Assembly (NCBI GenBank): GCA_937873445.1
Contig: CALMWF010000035.1
Coordinates: 38,217 to 102,216 of the forward strand
Length of the DNA stretch: 64,000 nt
Direction: 5' to 3'
DNA from: an uncultured Alphaproteobacteria bacterium
GTDB taxonomy: Bacteria > Pseudomonadota > Alphaproteobacteria > Rhizobiales > Aestuariivirgaceae
Below, piece by piece: positions 1 to 9,217 of this stretch. Each line of letters opens with the position of its first letter. The stretch's first letter is position 1. The position numbers and the translations under genes were made by a program. The notes beneath the pieces are model-generated. The model did no database searches, had not been told where the DNA came from, and saw only the letters and a program-made list of their open reading frames with translations.

Positions 1-1
1 C

Positions 2-466
2 TCACTCCTTGATGGTGATGCCCGTGGCGGACGCCCCATATTCCTTCACCAGCGCATAAAGCCGGGCGGCATTGTTGGGGTGAAGCCGCACACAGCCATG
101 CGAGGCAGGCCGCCCCAGCGCCCGCACATGGCCGGAGCCGTGAATGGCATAACCGCCCTTGAAAAAGATCGAGTTGGGCATGGGGGCATCGTCATATTTT
201 CGTGAATAATAGACCTTGGCCATGCGCTGCACCCGGTAGCGGCCGCGCGGCGTCCAGTAGCCGTCACGGGCCGTCGACACCTTCCAATAGGCATAGGGGA
301 AGCCATGCACCGTCACCATCATCGACTGCGACGAGATATCAATGCTGATATTGACCACCTTGGGCACCGGCGGGGCCCGGTAAGACCGGCGTTTTGCCGC
401 TTCGGCGGGTGCCGTCGCCACCAGCAGGGCCGCCATGGCCCCAAACACAAGCGCTCTCAGTTTCAT
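2..466 (-). CDS. L,D-transpeptidase (YkuD domain), secreted
   Basis: Predicted 154-residue periplasmic L,D-transpeptidase, a family that forms peptidoglycan 3-3 crosslinks or attaches proteins to the wall. Seen: a signal peptide (MKLRALVFGAMAALLVATAP, cleavage near AEA), then the YkuD catalytic signature with an early His (AIHGSG) and the nucleophile motif SHGCVRL near the C-terminus. I start at the ATG at 466 because GGAGG lies just upstream; a longer in-frame extension exists but would bury the signal peptide. The gene is complete, its TGA lying at the very start of the window. Small single-domain form; the exact wall reaction cannot be told from sequence. Confidence 0.88.
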   Translation of the reverse strand: MKLRALVFGAMAALLVATAPAEAAKRRSYRAPPVPKVVNISIDISSQSMMVTVHGFPYAYWKVSTARDGYWTPRGRYRVQRMAKVYYSRKYDDAPMPNSIFFKGGYAIHGSGHVRALGRPASHGCVRLHPNNAARLYALVKEYGASATGITIKE

Positions 467-544
467 CGTTCCTCCCAGCAGAGATGCCCCCTCCGCTGCC
501 TGCCCATAGCAGCACAAGCCTTAATATTGTGAAACCGGCAAAAA

Positions 545-1789
545 TCAATCGAACAGGAATTCGCGCCCCACCTTGACCCGCCGCACCCCGTCATAGGCAA
601 TGATGTCGGCGGTGGCATAGGTTTCGCTGAAGGTGGCGGGCAGGAACGAGCCCGTGCCGACCATGTCCAGCGGTGCCTTGGCCGCGCCCATGATCTGGCA
701 CTTCTGCGGATCAAAGCCGGAGGAGCCGACAATCTGGGCGTCCTTGAAACCGGCCCGGTCCAGCGCCAGCCGGGCATGGATGATGGCCGCCACCGACACC
801 CCCTTACCGAACAGGATGCGGCGCACCTTGTCGACCAGGATGTTGGAGGGGTCGAGCTGGAAGGCCCGGCCGCCCAGCACCTGTTCCACGATGTTGTATT
901 CGCCCGACACATCGAGCCACTCACCCACCGTATCCACGGATTTTTCGTAATCCAGCCCCTCGGCGAAACGGCCGCCATGGGTGTCCATGCGCACCCCGAA
1001 GACATGGCCCTTCTTGTTCAGTCTGGCCTCGTCATAGAACCAGCGCGCGCAGCGCAGCGCGTCGCTGATTTCTTCACCCGTGTAGTCCACCAGCGCATAG
1101 AGCGCCTTGGCCTCGGGCAGCGTCTGGGCAAAGAGCTTCAGCGCCTCCAGCACGTCGCCGCCGGTGTAGCCCACCAGCGCATGCGGCATGGTGCCCATGC
1201 CCTGGGTGGCACCGAAGAAGGGCGCCGTCAGGTCCTGCGATGAGCCGATGAAGCCCTTCACCTTGGGGTTGGAGCGGCGGGCCATGGCGCTGCCCACGGC
1301 CGCGCCATAGGAGGCAAGAATGTTCATCTCCGCCCCCGAGGCGTGGCGCGCATGCATGTCCATGAACCCGGCATCGGGAATGGCCCGGCACATTTCATAG
1401 GCGTTGTTGGCGGCCACGCAGGGAAAGCCGATCTTCTGCAGCATCAGGGTTTCGACTTCCGACAGATCCTTCATGGAGCCGGTGATTTCCATGAGCTTGC
1501 GCTCGGACGGCACCACCTCGCCCTCGGCCACCAGACGGCGGATCTTGACCTTGGGCACCAGGGCGCGGGCCATGCGGATGGCCGGTTCCAGGGCGGCCAC
1601 CACGCGCCGCCGCATGAACACCGCGAAGGTCACCTCGGCATCGCCATGGGCCGCCACAATGCGGCTGGTGTTGGTGAAATACTTGTCGGTCTGGGCCGAC
1701 AGCGGACCTGCCGCATGGGCCAGTTCCACCAGCCGGTCGAGAACGGCCTCGTGCGCCGGGGTCAGATGAAAATCGTGGCGGGTGTCCAT
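545..1789 (-). CDS. pncB: Nicotinate phosphoribosyltransferase
   Basis: 414-residue NAPRTase, the salvage step converting nicotinate and PRPP to nicotinate mononucleotide for NAD synthesis. Seen: the N-terminal LSAQTDKYFTNTSRIV segment, the central GTMPHALVGYTGGD stretch typical of this family, and DTHGGRFAEG followed by GSSGFDPQK in the PRPP-binding barrel. Start ATG has GGAGGA about 7 bases upstream. It stands alone between the L,D-transpeptidase and the aldolase, all on the minus strand, with 77 bases to the upstream gene. Some members of the superfamily are nicotinamide or quinolinate enzymes, but the motifs favour nicotinate. Confidence 0.9.
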   Translation of the reverse strand: MDTRHDFHLTPAHEAVLDRLVELAHAAGPLSAQTDKYFTNTSRIVAAHGDAEVTFAVFMRRRVVAALEPAIRMARALVPKVKIRRLVAEGEVVPSERKLMEITGSMKDLSEVETLMLQKIGFPCVAANNAYEMCRAIPDAGFMDMHARHASGAEMNILASYGAAVGSAMARRSNPKVKGFIGSSQDLTAPFFGATQGMGTMPHALVGYTGGDVLEALKLFAQTLPEAKALYALVDYTGEEISDALRCARWFYDEARLNKKGHVFGVRMDTHGGRFAEGLDYEKSVDTVGEWLDVSGEYNIVEQVLGGRAFQLDPSNILVDKVRRILFGKGVSVAAIIHARLALDRAGFKDAQIVGSSGFDPQKCQIMGAAKAPLDMVGTGSFLPATFSETYATADIIAYDGVRRVKVGREFLFD

Positions 1790-1866
1790 GGGGCGTCCTC
1801 CAGCAACAGGTCCGCCGCTTTAGCACAGGGCCGCGCCGCCCGAAACAGGCAGCGCAGCGCCCGCCT

Positions 1867-2634
1867 TCAGCCTTCCAGAACCGCCGCCGCCCCCTGACGC
1901 AGCAGTTCCACATCGGTGGCCGCCGCCAGAAAGCGATAGCCCATCCGCTCATAGGCCGGAATGGAACTGGCCCGGCCGGCAAAGGCCCCCGCCACCAGCC
2001 CGCGCTGGCGCGCCGCGCTGGCAATCTCCTTCATGGCCGCCAGGGTTTCCGGCCCCGTGGTGGCAATCTCCTCGCCGCCCGACAGCGCGATGGACAGGTC
2101 ATTCGGCCCCACGAACAATCCGTCCAGCCCCGGCACGGCGGCAATTTCCCGAACCCGCGACAGCGCCAGCCGGGTTTCAATCATGGCGAACACCATGGTC
2201 ACGTCATTGGCCTGGGCCAGATAATCCGCCGCCGACAGGCCCGCCGCCTGCACCGCCGCAAGGCCGCCCCAGCTGCGCACCCCGCGCGGCGGATATTTGG
2301 CCGCCATCACCAGCCGTTCCGCCTCGGCGGCACTGTTGATGAGGGGCGCAATCACCACCGAGGCGCCAATGTCCAGCGCCTGGCCGATGAGGCCGGGATC
2401 ATTGGCCAGCGTGCGCACAATGAGCGGCCGGGCCAGCGCCGTCACCGCCTGGGCCATGGCCGCCGCTTCGGCAAAGCCGATGAGGCCATGCTGCAGGTCG
2501 AGCGCCACCCCCTCAAAGGGCAGCCGCGCCAGTTGCGCGGCCAGCGCCGCACCGGGCAGGCTCGCCCACGAAAACAGAAAGGGACCGGACTCCCTGAGCC
2601 GGTCCCTGATGCCAAAGCCGGGGGCTGGGCCCAT
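1867..2634 (-). CDS. HpcH/HpaI-family class II aldolase
   Basis: 255-residue metal-dependent pyruvate aldolase of the HpcH/HpaI family, which cleaves or forms 4-hydroxy-2-oxo acids. Seen: DLQHG near residue 47 (metal/base region), APLINSAAEAERLV and YPPRGVRSWGG in the phosphate/active loop, FAMIET (metal-binding Glu) and GLFVGPNDLSIALSG near residue 165-180. The start lies 4 bases after the DUF1476 stop, and the ribosome site AAGGAAGGA sits inside the end of that gene, so the two are probably cotranscribed. True substrate (HHED-type, 2-keto-3-deoxy-sugar or citramalyl-like) is not resolved. Confidence 0.85.
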   Translation of the reverse strand: MGPAPGFGIRDRLRESGPFLFSWASLPGAALAAQLARLPFEGVALDLQHGLIGFAEAAAMAQAVTALARPLIVRTLANDPGLIGQALDIGASVVIAPLINSAAEAERLVMAAKYPPRGVRSWGGLAAVQAAGLSAADYLAQANDVTMVFAMIETRLALSRVREIAAVPGLDGLFVGPNDLSIALSGGEEIATTGPETLAAMKEIASAARQRGLVAGAFAGRASSIPAYERMGYRFLAAATDVELLRQGAAAVLEG

Positions 2635-2638
2635 GGCC

Positions 2639-2962
2639 TTATCCTTCCTTGCTCACCTGCTCCATGGCCGTGAGCAGCAACTCCTCCATGGTGCGGCGGA
2701 TCTGATGGTCGGACTGGGCCACCTTCCTGGCGTCAAAATCGGCGCGGATCTTGCGGAACACATCCTCGTCGCCCGCTTCCTCGAAGTCGGCCGCCACCAC
2801 TTCCTTGGCATAGGCGTCGGCCTCTGCGCCGGTAAGGCCCATCTTCTCCGCCGCCCACAGGCCAAGCAGCTTGTTGCGCCGCGCCGTGGCCTTGAAGCGC
2901 AATTCCTCGTCATGGGCGAACTTCTTTTCAAAGCCTTCCTGGCGCTTGTCGAAGGTGGTCAT
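2639..2962 (-). CDS. DUF1476 protein, F1-ATPase zeta-type inhibitor subunit
   Basis: 107-residue highly charged helical protein beginning MTTFDKRQEGFEKKFAHDEE, the hallmark start of DUF1476. In Paracoccus this family is the zeta subunit that blocks ATP hydrolysis by F1FO-ATPase, and it is confined to alphaproteobacteria. Seen: the conserved N-terminal inhibitory stretch, RRNKLLGLWAAEKMGL, and a C-terminal MEELLLTAMEQ helix. Start ATG at 2962 fits the family length. A promoter candidate lies 34 bases upstream. The divergent neighbour is purC, a common alphaproteobacterial pairing. Confidence 0.9.
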   Translation of the reverse strand: MTTFDKRQEGFEKKFAHDEELRFKATARRNKLLGLWAAEKMGLTGAEADAYAKEVVAADFEEAGDEDVFRKIRADFDARKVAQSDHQIRRTMEELLLTAMEQVSKEG

Positions 2963-2995
2963 GGGGCAGCACTCCGTCAAATTCGGTGAGTCTGG

Positions 2996-3024
2996 GAAAT
3001 AGCGGGCGCCGCAGGCCAAATCAA
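2996..3024 (-). promoter_or_regulatory. Candidate sigma70 promoter for DUF1476
   Basis: Reading the minus strand, TTGATT (3024-3019), 17 bases, then TATTTC (3001-2996), ending 33 bases before the DUF1476 ATG. This fits the housekeeping consensus well. The rest of the 276-base divergent region to purC has no clear purC promoter. Confidence 0.45.
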
Positions 3025-3238
3025 CCCGTCCTTTCGCCGCTGCCCCGCCCGCCGCCAGCCCGAAACGCCCGGCCCGCAACCAGGGTTGGGAAAACTCCCG
3101 CCAAAGTGATTGTGCCAGAAAGTCCCATCCTGTAAGACCCGCCTGACAGCGGGGGCCAGCCCCCCATCCCATGATTTTGAACCGGGTGGCGTGATCCGGC
3201 CCAGTCGGAAAGCCCCCCTTGCCATGAGGCGTTTCACC

Positions 3239-4009
3239 ATGAACAACCGCCGCACCCGCATCTATGAGGGCAAGGCCAAGATCCTTTACGAAGGGCCGGA
3301 GCCGGGCACCATCGTGGTCCACTACAAGGACGACGCCACCGCCTTCAATGCCCAGAAGAAGGCGGTGATCGACGGCAAGGGCGTGCTGAACCAGCGCATC
3401 TCCGAATTCATTTTCACCAAGCTGAACGAGCTGGGCCTGCCCACCCATTTCATCCGCAGCCTCAACATGCGCGAGCAGCTGGTGCGCTCGGTCGAGATCA
3501 TCCCGCTTGAGGTGATCGTGCGCAATGTGGCCGCGGGCTCGCTGGCCAAGCGGCTGGGGCTGGAGGAGGGTCAGGCCCTGCCCCGCTCCATCATCGAATT
3601 CTGCTACAAGAACGACGCCCTCGGCGATCCCATGGTGTCCGAGGAACACATCACCGCCTTCGGCTGGGCCTCGCCTCAGGAAATCGACGACATCATGCAC
3701 ATGTCGATCCGCATCAATGATTTCCTCACCGGCCTGTTCCTCGGCATCGGCATCCGTCTGGTCGACTTCAAGATCGAGTTCGGCAGGCTGTTTGACGGCG
3801 ACATGATGCGCGTGGTGCTGGCCGACGAGATCAGCCCCGATTCCTGCCGGCTGTGGGACACCAAGACCAACGACAAGATGGACAAGGACCGGTTCCGCCG
3901 CGACATGGGCGGCCTTGTTGAAGCCTATCAGGAAGTGGCCCGCCGCCTTGGCATCATGCCCGAGGAAAAGCCCGAGCGCAGCCGCCCCACCCTGGTGAAA
4001 TCCGATTGA
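3239..4009 (+). CDS. purC: Phosphoribosylaminoimidazole-succinocarboxamide synthase
   Basis: 256-residue SAICAR synthase, joining CAIR and aspartate with ATP in purine synthesis. Seen: [17 protein letters not shown] (ATP-binding N-lobe), [11 protein letters not shown], the [10 protein letters not shown] strand, and [10 protein letters not shown] with [12 protein letters not shown] near the C-terminus, all canonical. I chose the ATG at 3239 ([11 protein letters not shown]) because family members begin there and GAGG lies about 10 bases upstream; an ATG 15 bases earlier is in frame. First gene of a plus-strand block with purS 12 bases downstream. Confidence 0.95.
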   Translation: MNNRRTRIYEGKAKILYEGPEPGTIVVHYKDDATAFNAQKKAVIDGKGVLNQRISEFIFTKLNELGLPTHFIRSLNMREQLVRSVEIIPLEVIVRNVAAGSLAKRLGLEEGQALPRSIIEFCYKNDALGDPMVSEEHITAFGWASPQEIDDIMHMSIRINDFLTGLFLGIGIRLVDFKIEFGRLFDGDMMRVVLADEISPDSCRLWDTKTNDKMDKDRFRRDMGGLVEAYQEVARRLGIMPEEKPERSRPTLVKSD

Positions 4010-4021
4010 TTGGTGAGCATG

Positions 4022-4261
4022 ATGAAAGCCAAGATCAAGGTCACACTCAAGAACGGCGTGCTCGACCCGCAGGGCAAGGCCATTGAGGGGGCGCTCGGCT
4101 CCCTCGGCTTTTCCGGCGTGGACCATGTCCGCCAGGGCAAGTACTTCGAGATCGATCTGAAGGAAACCGATCCCGTCCGCGCCCGCGAGCAGGTTCGGGC
4201 CATGTGCGAAAAACTCATCGCCAACACGGTGATCGAAAACTACGACATCGAACTGGCCTGA
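4022..4261 (+). CDS. purS: FGAM synthase subunit PurS
   Basis: 79-residue small subunit of the three-part formylglycinamidine ribonucleotide synthase (PurS-PurQ-PurL), which helps channel ammonia between the glutaminase and synthetase subunits. Seen: MKAKIKVTLKNGVLDPQGKA, the defining N-terminus, and a C-terminal EKLIANTVIENYDIE. Two adjacent ATGs (4019, 4022) are possible; the GGTGAG upstream is better spaced for 4022. Lies 12 bases after purC, and a PsiE-like gene separates it from purQ. Confidence 0.95.
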   Translation: MKAKIKVTLKNGVLDPQGKAIEGALGSLGFSGVDHVRQGKYFEIDLKETDPVRAREQVRAMCEKLIANTVIENYDIELA

Positions 4262-4393
4262 TCCGCCGCCTCGCCTGAACGTCCCCGCCTGAATACCCGC
4301 CTGAATAATTGTCAGTTTGCGGCACCGGGCCACCGTGCCAGTGTGGCCTGCGCGTGGGGTGCGGGCGTTTCCGGCAGCAATCAGGGGCCGGCC

Positions 4394-4858
4394 ATGAATC
4401 TCAGGACTGTTAACGTCATTGCGGCCACCTCGCGGCTGCGCGCCCTTGCCGATCCCATTGGCCACCTGCTCACCGAAGCCTTCCATTTCCTTGGTCTGTT
4501 TGCCATCGGCGGTGCCACCGTCTGGGCGGCCCTTCTGGCCTTCCTGAAAATGGTCGAGGCGGGCCATGCCTCCATCGAGGATCTGCTGCTGCTCTTCATC
4601 TATCTGGAAATCGGCTCCATGGTCGGCATCTATTTCAAGACCAACCACATGCCGGTGCGCTTCCTCGTCTATGTCGGCATCACGGCGCTGACCCGCCACC
4701 TCATCGGCTTCGTCCAGCATGATGTGGAGCCGGACATGGGGGTGATCTATCTGTCGGCTGCCACCCTGATCATGGCGGGCGCGGTCTTCGTCATCCGCTA
4801 CACCTCCTACAACTACCCCAACCGCTCGGACGCGGCGGGCGAGACCAACACCGACTGA
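4394..4858 (+). CDS. PsiE-like four-helix membrane protein
   Basis: 154-residue integral membrane protein resembling PsiE (phosphate-starvation-inducible E) family. Seen: about four hydrophobic segments (residues ~30-52, ~63-80, ~90-107, ~118-138) with the family-like [24 protein letters not shown] between helices 2 and 3. AGGGG lies 8-10 bases before the ATG. It sits between purS and purQ on the same strand, with 132 and 73 base gaps, so it may ride on the purine transcript. The biochemical role of PsiE proteins is unknown; no Pho box is evident. Confidence 0.75.
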   Translation: MNLRTVNVIAATSRLRALADPIGHLLTEAFHFLGLFAIGGATVWAALLAFLKMVEAGHASIEDLLLLFIYLEIGSMVGIYFKTNHMPVRFLVYVGITALTRHLIGFVQHDVEPDMGVIYLSAATLIMAGAVFVIRYTSYNYPNRSDAAGETNTD

Positions 4859-4931
4859 TCCCTCCACAGGGCGCGGAACACTATTCCAAACCTCCCCCTG
4901 CTCGGCTATAGCGGCCTCAGGAGTCCCGCCC

Positions 4932-5597
4932 ATGAAGACCGCCGTCGTCACCTTCCCCGGAATCAACCGCGAAACCGACATGATGCGGGCGCTGAAGCTG
5001 GTGACCGGCAAGGCCCCCGTGAACCTGTGGCACACCGAAACCGAACTGCCCGGGGGGCTTGATCTGGTGGTGGTGCCGGGCGGCTTTTCCTATGGCGACT
5101 ATCTGCGCTGCGGGGCCATTGCAGCGCGCTCACCCATCATGGCAGCAATCCGCGCCAAGGCCCTGAACGGACTCAAGGTTCTGGGCGTGTGCAACGGCTT
5201 CCAGATCATCACTGAAGCGGGCCTTCTGCCGGGCGCGCTGGTGCGCAACGCCTCGCTCCACTTCGTCTGCCGCGAGGTGAAGCTCAAGGTTGAGAACAAC
5301 CGGACATTTTTCACCAACCGGATGAAGCGGGGCCAGATCGTCTCCTGCCCGGTGGCCCACGGCGAAGGCAACTACATCTGCGATGCCGACACGCTGAAGG
5401 CGCTGGAGGCGGAAGGCCGGGTGGTGTTCCGCTATGCCCAGGGCACCAACCCCAACGGCGCCATGAACGACATTGCCGGCATTGTAAACGGGGCGGGCAA
5501 CGTCATCGGCATGATGCCCCACCCGGAAAACATGATCGAACCGCTGCACGGCAAGCTGGACTGCCTGCCGCTGTTTGAGAGCCTTCTGGCCGCCTGA
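4932..5597 (+). CDS. purQ: FGAM synthase glutaminase subunit PurQ
   Basis: 221-residue class I glutamine amidotransferase that supplies ammonia to PurL. Seen: [18 protein letters not shown], the nucleophile elbow GVCNGFQ (Cys near residue 86) and the His-Glu pair in MMPHPENM near the C-terminus, so the catalytic triad is intact. CAGGAG precedes the ATG by about 8-10 bases. It is the stand-alone PurQ form that requires PurS and the short PurL, both encoded here. Confidence 0.96.
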   Translation: MKTAVVTFPGINRETDMMRALKLVTGKAPVNLWHTETELPGGLDLVVVPGGFSYGDYLRCGAIAARSPIMAAIRAKALNGLKVLGVCNGFQIITEAGLLPGALVRNASLHFVCREVKLKVENNRTFFTNRMKRGQIVSCPVAHGEGNYICDADTLKALEAEGRVVFRYAQGTNPNGAMNDIAGIVNGAGNVIGMMPHPENMIEPLHGKLDCLPLFESLLAA

Positions 5598-5657
5598 AAT
5601 TCTGCTCACCGCGGCGGGAACCGTTTCCGCCAACACACATTGAACCGGCCAACAGCC

Positions 5658-5686
5658 TTGCACAGCCAATGCTGGGGCTTTATATG
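5658..5686 (+). promoter_or_regulatory. Candidate promoter for the flavin reductase gene
   Basis: TTGCAC (5658-5663), 17 bases, TATATG (5681-5686), in the only AT-rich part of the purQ-flavin reductase gap. A second -10-like TATAAT at 5695-5700 has no good -35. It would let the downstream genes, possibly including purL, be transcribed apart from purC/S/Q. Confidence 0.45.
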
Positions 5687-5716
5687 TAACGCACTATAAT
5701 ACAAATAGGAGAAGCC

Positions 5717-6268
5717 ATGACCCTGAACGTCGCCGTCCTCATCGGCAGCCTGCGCAAGGACTCTGTCACCCGCAAGCTCGTCCACGCCCTCGCCCCCCTC
5801 GCCCCCAAGGGCATGACCCTGAAGGTGGTGGAAATTGGCGATCTGCCCCATTTCAATGCCGATCTGGAAGGTGACATGCCGGCCCCGGTCAAGGCCTTCA
5901 AGAAGGCCATCGAGGGGGCCGACGCCGTGCTCTTCGCCACGCCGGAATATAACCGCTCGGTGCCGGGCGTGCTGAAGAACGCCATCGACTGGGGCTCCCG
6001 GCCCTATGGCAAGTCAAGCTGGAACGGCAAGCCCGCCGCCGTCATCAGCCAGTCCATGGGCGCCCTGTCGGGCTTTGGTGCCAATCATCACCTGCGCCAG
6101 TCGCTGGTCTTCCTCAACATGCCCACCATGGCCCAGCCGGAAGCCTACATCGCCAATTCCACCACCCTGTTTGATGATAAGGGCAACCTCGCCAAACCGG
6201 AGACGAAGGACTTCCTCAGCCAGGTCATGGCCGCCTTCGGCCAGTGGATCGCCACCCACAAGGCCTGA
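5717..6268 (+). CDS. NADPH-dependent FMN reductase family protein
   Basis: 183-residue flavodoxin-fold oxidoreductase of the NADPH-dependent FMN reductase (ChrR/azoreductase-like) family, which reduces quinones, azo dyes or metal oxyanions through bound FMN. Seen: the FMN phosphate loop GSLRKDSVTRKL at residues 10-21, TPEYNRSVPGVLKNAIDWGSR at ~75-95 and the SMGALSGFGA loop. AGGAGA is centred 7 bases before the ATG. It lies between purQ and purL although unrelated to purine synthesis, with its own promoter candidate. Confidence 0.88.
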   Translation: MTLNVAVLIGSLRKDSVTRKLVHALAPLAPKGMTLKVVEIGDLPHFNADLEGDMPAPVKAFKKAIEGADAVLFATPEYNRSVPGVLKNAIDWGSRPYGKSSWNGKPAAVISQSMGALSGFGANHHLRQSLVFLNMPTMAQPEAYIANSTTLFDDKGNLAKPETKDFLSQVMAAFGQWIATHKA

Positions 6269-6290
6269 TCCGGCGCATGCAAAACACCTG

Positions 6291-6331
6291 TTCTTTCCGG
6301 CAAATCCAGCGTTGAGATTTGCCGGAAAGAA
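6291..6331. repeat. Perfect 16-bp inverted repeat before purL
   Basis: TTCTTTCCGGCAAATC (6291-6306) and its exact reverse complement GATTTGCCGGAAAGAA (6316-6331) flank a 9-base loop. The stem ends 17 bases before the purL ATG at 6349 and starts 22 bases after the flavin reductase stop. It lacks a downstream T-run, so a simple terminator is doubtful. A processing site, a protein operator or a translational control hairpin are alternatives. Confidence 0.8.
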
Positions 6332-6348
6332 TTCTAAAGGCTGGCGTC

Positions 6349-8538
6349 ATGCGCATCCCCAATGACGTCAGGATCACCCCGGAACTGGTCGCCCAGCATG
6401 GCCTGAAGCCCGAGGAATATCAGCACTTCCTCGACCTTCTCGGCCGCGAGCCCACCATCACCGAACTGGGCATCGTTTCCGCCATGTGGAACGAGCACTG
6501 TTCCTACAAATCCTCGAAGAAATGGCTGAAGACCCTGCCCACCACGGGCAAGCGCGTCATTCAGGGGCCGGGCGAAAATGCCGGCGTGGTCGACATCGGC
6601 GACGGTCAGGCCATCGTCTTCAAGATGGAAAGCCACAACCACCCCTCCTTCATCGAACCCTATCAGGGTTCGGCCACCGGCGTCGGCGGCATTCTGCGCG
6701 ATGTCTTCACCATGGGAGCCCGCCCCATTGCGGCGCTGAATGCGCTGCGCTTCGGCGATCCGTCCCACCCCAAGACCCGCCATCTCGTCTCCGGCGTGGT
6801 GGCCGGGGTCGGCGGCTATGGCAATTCCTTCGGTGTGCCCACCCTCGGTGGCGAGGTGAATTTCCACGCCCGCTACAACGGCAACATTCTCGTCAACGCC
6901 ATGGCCGTGGGCCTGGCCGATGCCGACAGCATTTTCTATTCCAAGGCCAAGGGCGTGGGCCTGCCGGTGGTTTATCTGGGCGCCAAGACGGGCCGCGACG
7001 GCATTCACGGCGCCACCATGGCCTCCGCCGAATTTGACGACAAGGCCGAGGAAAAGCGCCCCACCGTGCAGGTGGGTGACCCCTTCACCGAGAAGTGCCT
7101 GCTCGAAGCCTGCCTTGAACTCATGGCCTCCGGCGCGGTCATCGCCATTCAGGACATGGGGGCGGCGGGCCTCACCTGTTCAGCCGTTGAAATGGGCGCC
7201 AAGGGCGACCTCGGCATCGACCTTGACCTTGACCGCGTGCCCTGCCGCGAAGAGCGCATGACCGCCTATGAGATGATGCTCTCCGAAAGCCAGGAGCGCA
7301 TGCTCATGGTGCTGAGGCCGGAGAAGGAAAAGGAAGCCGAAGCCATCTTCAAGAAGTGGGGTCTGGACTTCGCCATCGTCGGCGAGACCACCAATTCGCT
7401 GCGCTTCATCATCAAGCACGAGGGCGAGGTGAAGGCCGACCTGCCCATCAAGCAATTGGGCGATGAAGCCCCCGAATATGACCGGCCCTGGGTGGAACCG
7501 AAGCGGCAGCCCGTGCTGGCGGCACAGCATGTGCCCGCACCGGTCGACCTCAAGACCGCCATTCTCGACATGATGGCCTCGCCCGCCCTGTGCTCGCGGC
7601 GCTGGGTGTGGGAGCAATATGACACGCTGATCCAGTCCAACTCGGCCCAGGTGCCGGGCGGCGACGCGGGCGTGGTGCGCATCGGCAAGAAGAAGGCCAT
7701 TGCCGTGTCGTCGGACGTCACCCCCCGCTATGTCGAGGCCGACCCCTTTGAGGGCGGCAAGCAGGCGGTGGCCGAGTGCTGGCGCAACCTCACCGCCGTG
7801 GGCGCCGAGCCGCTGGCCGTCACCGACAATCTCAACTTCGGCAACCCGGAACGCCCGGAAATCATGGGTCAGCTCGTCTTCGCCATCAAGGGCATCGGCG
7901 AGGCCTGCCGGGCGCTGAACTTCCCCGTCGTGTCGGGCAATGTCTCGCTCTACAACGAAACCAACGGCCAGGCCATTCTGCCCACCCCCACCATCGGCGG
8001 CGTGGGCCTGCTGCGCGACCTTTCCACCATGGCCACGCTGGCCTTCAAGAAGGCCGGCCAGAAGGTGATCGAAGTGGGCGGGCCGGGCGGCCACCTTGGC
8101 CAATCGCTCTACCTCGCCATTGTCCATGGCCGCGAGGAAGGCGCCCCGCCGCCGATCGATCTGGCCCGTGAAAAGGCCGCAGGCGACCTGATTCGATCTC
8201 TCATCAAAACCGCGCAAGTCTCTGCCGTGCATGACATTTCCGACGGCGGCCTGGTGACCGCCCTGATCGAAATGGCGCTTGCCGCAAACCTTGGCGTGAC
8301 GCTCGACCGGCTCACCCCCGCCGAACTCTTCGGCGAGGATCAGGCCCGCTATGTGGTGACGGCCAGGAACGCCCGCGCCGTTCTGGCAGCGGCCAAGAAG
8401 GCCGGGGTTCCGGCCCGCGTCATCGGCGAAGTCACCGCCACCCCCTCCTTGAAGATGGGCCGCCTCACCCTATCTCTGAAGGCGTTGCGCCAGGCCCATG
8501 AGGGCTGGTTCCCCGCCTTCATGGCCAAGGAACTGTGA
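6349..8538 (+). CDS. purL: FGAM synthase large subunit PurL (short form)
   Basis: 729-residue ATP-dependent synthetase that turns FGAR and ammonia into FGAM, partner of PurQ and PurS. Seen: [17 protein letters not shown], the substrate-binding [40 protein letters not shown], and in the second half [21 protein letters not shown] and [17 protein letters not shown]. Length matches the short bacterial form without a fused glutaminase. The ATG has AAAGG 8 bases upstream, just beyond the 16-bp hairpin. bolA follows 23 bases later. Confidence 0.96.
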   Translation: MRIPNDVRITPELVAQHGLKPEEYQHFLDLLGREPTITELGIVSAMWNEHCSYKSSKKWLKTLPTTGKRVIQGPGENAGVVDIGDGQAIVFKMESHNHPSFIEPYQGSATGVGGILRDVFTMGARPIAALNALRFGDPSHPKTRHLVSGVVAGVGGYGNSFGVPTLGGEVNFHARYNGNILVNAMAVGLADADSIFYSKAKGVGLPVVYLGAKTGRDGIHGATMASAEFDDKAEEKRPTVQVGDPFTEKCLLEACLELMASGAVIAIQDMGAAGLTCSAVEMGAKGDLGIDLDLDRVPCREERMTAYEMMLSESQERMLMVLRPEKEKEAEAIFKKWGLDFAIVGETTNSLRFIIKHEGEVKADLPIKQLGDEAPEYDRPWVEPKRQPVLAAQHVPAPVDLKTAILDMMASPALCSRRWVWEQYDTLIQSNSAQVPGGDAGVVRIGKKKAIAVSSDVTPRYVEADPFEGGKQAVAECWRNLTAVGAEPLAVTDNLNFGNPERPEIMGQLVFAIKGIGEACRALNFPVVSGNVSLYNETNGQAILPTPTIGGVGLLRDLSTMATLAFKKAGQKVIEVGGPGGHLGQSLYLAIVHGREEGAPPPIDLAREKAAGDLIRSLIKTAQVSAVHDISDGGLVTALIEMALAANLGVTLDRLTPAELFGEDQARYVVTARNARAVLAAAKKAGVPARVIGEVTATPSLKMGRLTLSLKALRQAHEGWFPAFMAKEL

Positions 8539-8561
8539 GCGCCCGAGGGAGCATCTGAACC

Positions 8562-8798
8562 ATGGCCATGAGCGCCGACGAAATCGAACGCCGCATCCGC
8601 GCCGCCTTCCCCGATGCCGTGGTGGAGATCCGCGATCTGGCGGGCGACAACAACCACTTCGCCGCCCGCGTTGTGTCCGAGGCCTTCCGCGGCAAAAGCC
8701 GGGTGCAGCAGCACCAGATGGTCTATGCCTCACTGAAAGGTGATATGGGCGGCGCGCTCCACGCCCTTGCGCTGCAAACCGCCGTCCCCGAAAACTGA
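8562..8798 (+). CDS. BolA-family protein
   Basis: 78-residue BolA-like protein, partner of monothiol glutaredoxins in iron-sulfur cluster handling and iron sensing. Seen: the N-terminal EIERRIRAAFPDAVVEIRDLAGDNNHFAARVVSEAF and the conserved RVQQHQMVYASL helix-strand; the conserved His is in HQMVY. GAGGGA precedes the start. The CGFS glutaredoxin gene follows 27 bases downstream, the classic BolA-Grx pair, and both come after purL as in many alphaproteobacteria. Confidence 0.93.
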   Translation: MAMSADEIERRIRAAFPDAVVEIRDLAGDNNHFAARVVSEAFRGKSRVQQHQMVYASLKGDMGGALHALALQTAVPEN

Positions 8799-8825
8799 GA
8801 TCAATCAACCATCGAAGGTATCAAC

Positions 8826-9149
8826 ATGTCCTCCCCCATGCATGACTGGATCGACAAGGAAGTGAAGTCCAACGACGTGGTGCTGTTCATGAAGGGCACC
8901 GCCGAACATCCCATGTGCGGCTTCTCCGGGCGCTCGGCCCAGATCCTGCAGCACCTTGGCGCCCCCTTCCGCGACATCGACGTGCTGGCCAATGACAGCC
9001 TGCGCCAGGGCATCAAGGACTACACCAACTGGCCCACCATTCCGCAGCTCTACGTCAAGGGCGAGTTTGTCGGCGGCGCCGACATCATGATGGAAATGTT
9101 CCAGTCCGGGGAATTGAAGCAGCTGCTCGCCGACAAGAAGATCATCTGA
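8826..9149 (+). CDS. grxD: Monothiol glutaredoxin (CGFS type)
   Basis: 107-residue CGFS glutaredoxin that binds a [2Fe-2S] cluster with glutathione and works with BolA in cluster delivery. Seen: VVLFMKGTAEHPMCGFSGR with the single active-site Cys, TNWPTIPQLYVKGEFVGG (cis-Pro TIPQ and GSH-binding loop) and DIMMEMFQSGEL. Last gene of the purL-bolA-grxD run, closed by a strong hairpin terminator. Confidence 0.95.
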   Translation: MSSPMHDWIDKEVKSNDVVLFMKGTAEHPMCGFSGRSAQILQHLGAPFRDIDVLANDSLRQGIKDYTNWPTIPQLYVKGEFVGGADIMMEMFQSGELKQLLADKKII

Positions 9150-9175
9150 TCCGTCCGTTCACGGATGAAACATAA

Positions 9176-9204
9176 AGGGCGGGGTCTCCCCCGCCCTATT
9201 TTCT
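9176..9204. terminator. Bidirectional intrinsic terminator, grxD / EctC-like gene
   Basis: Stem AGGGCGGGG (9176-9184), loop TCTC, stem CCCCGCCCT (9189-9197), then ATTTTCTT. It lies between the convergent grxD and EctC-like genes; the T-rich tail favours the plus-strand transcript. Confidence 0.8.
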
Positions 9205-9217
9205 TGCGCCGCCCGCC

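Noticed and set aside
4275..4308. Threefold CGCCTGAA micro-repeat after purS
   Set aside because: Three short copies with irregular spacing and no symmetry; likely chance in GC-rich DNA.
2963..5035. Very long open frame on the minus strand across purC, purS, the psiE-like gene and part of purQ
   Set aside because: Only the last 107 codons (DUF1476) are real. The rest mirrors the plus-strand genes, is His/Asp/Gly-rich without domains, and arises from high GC.
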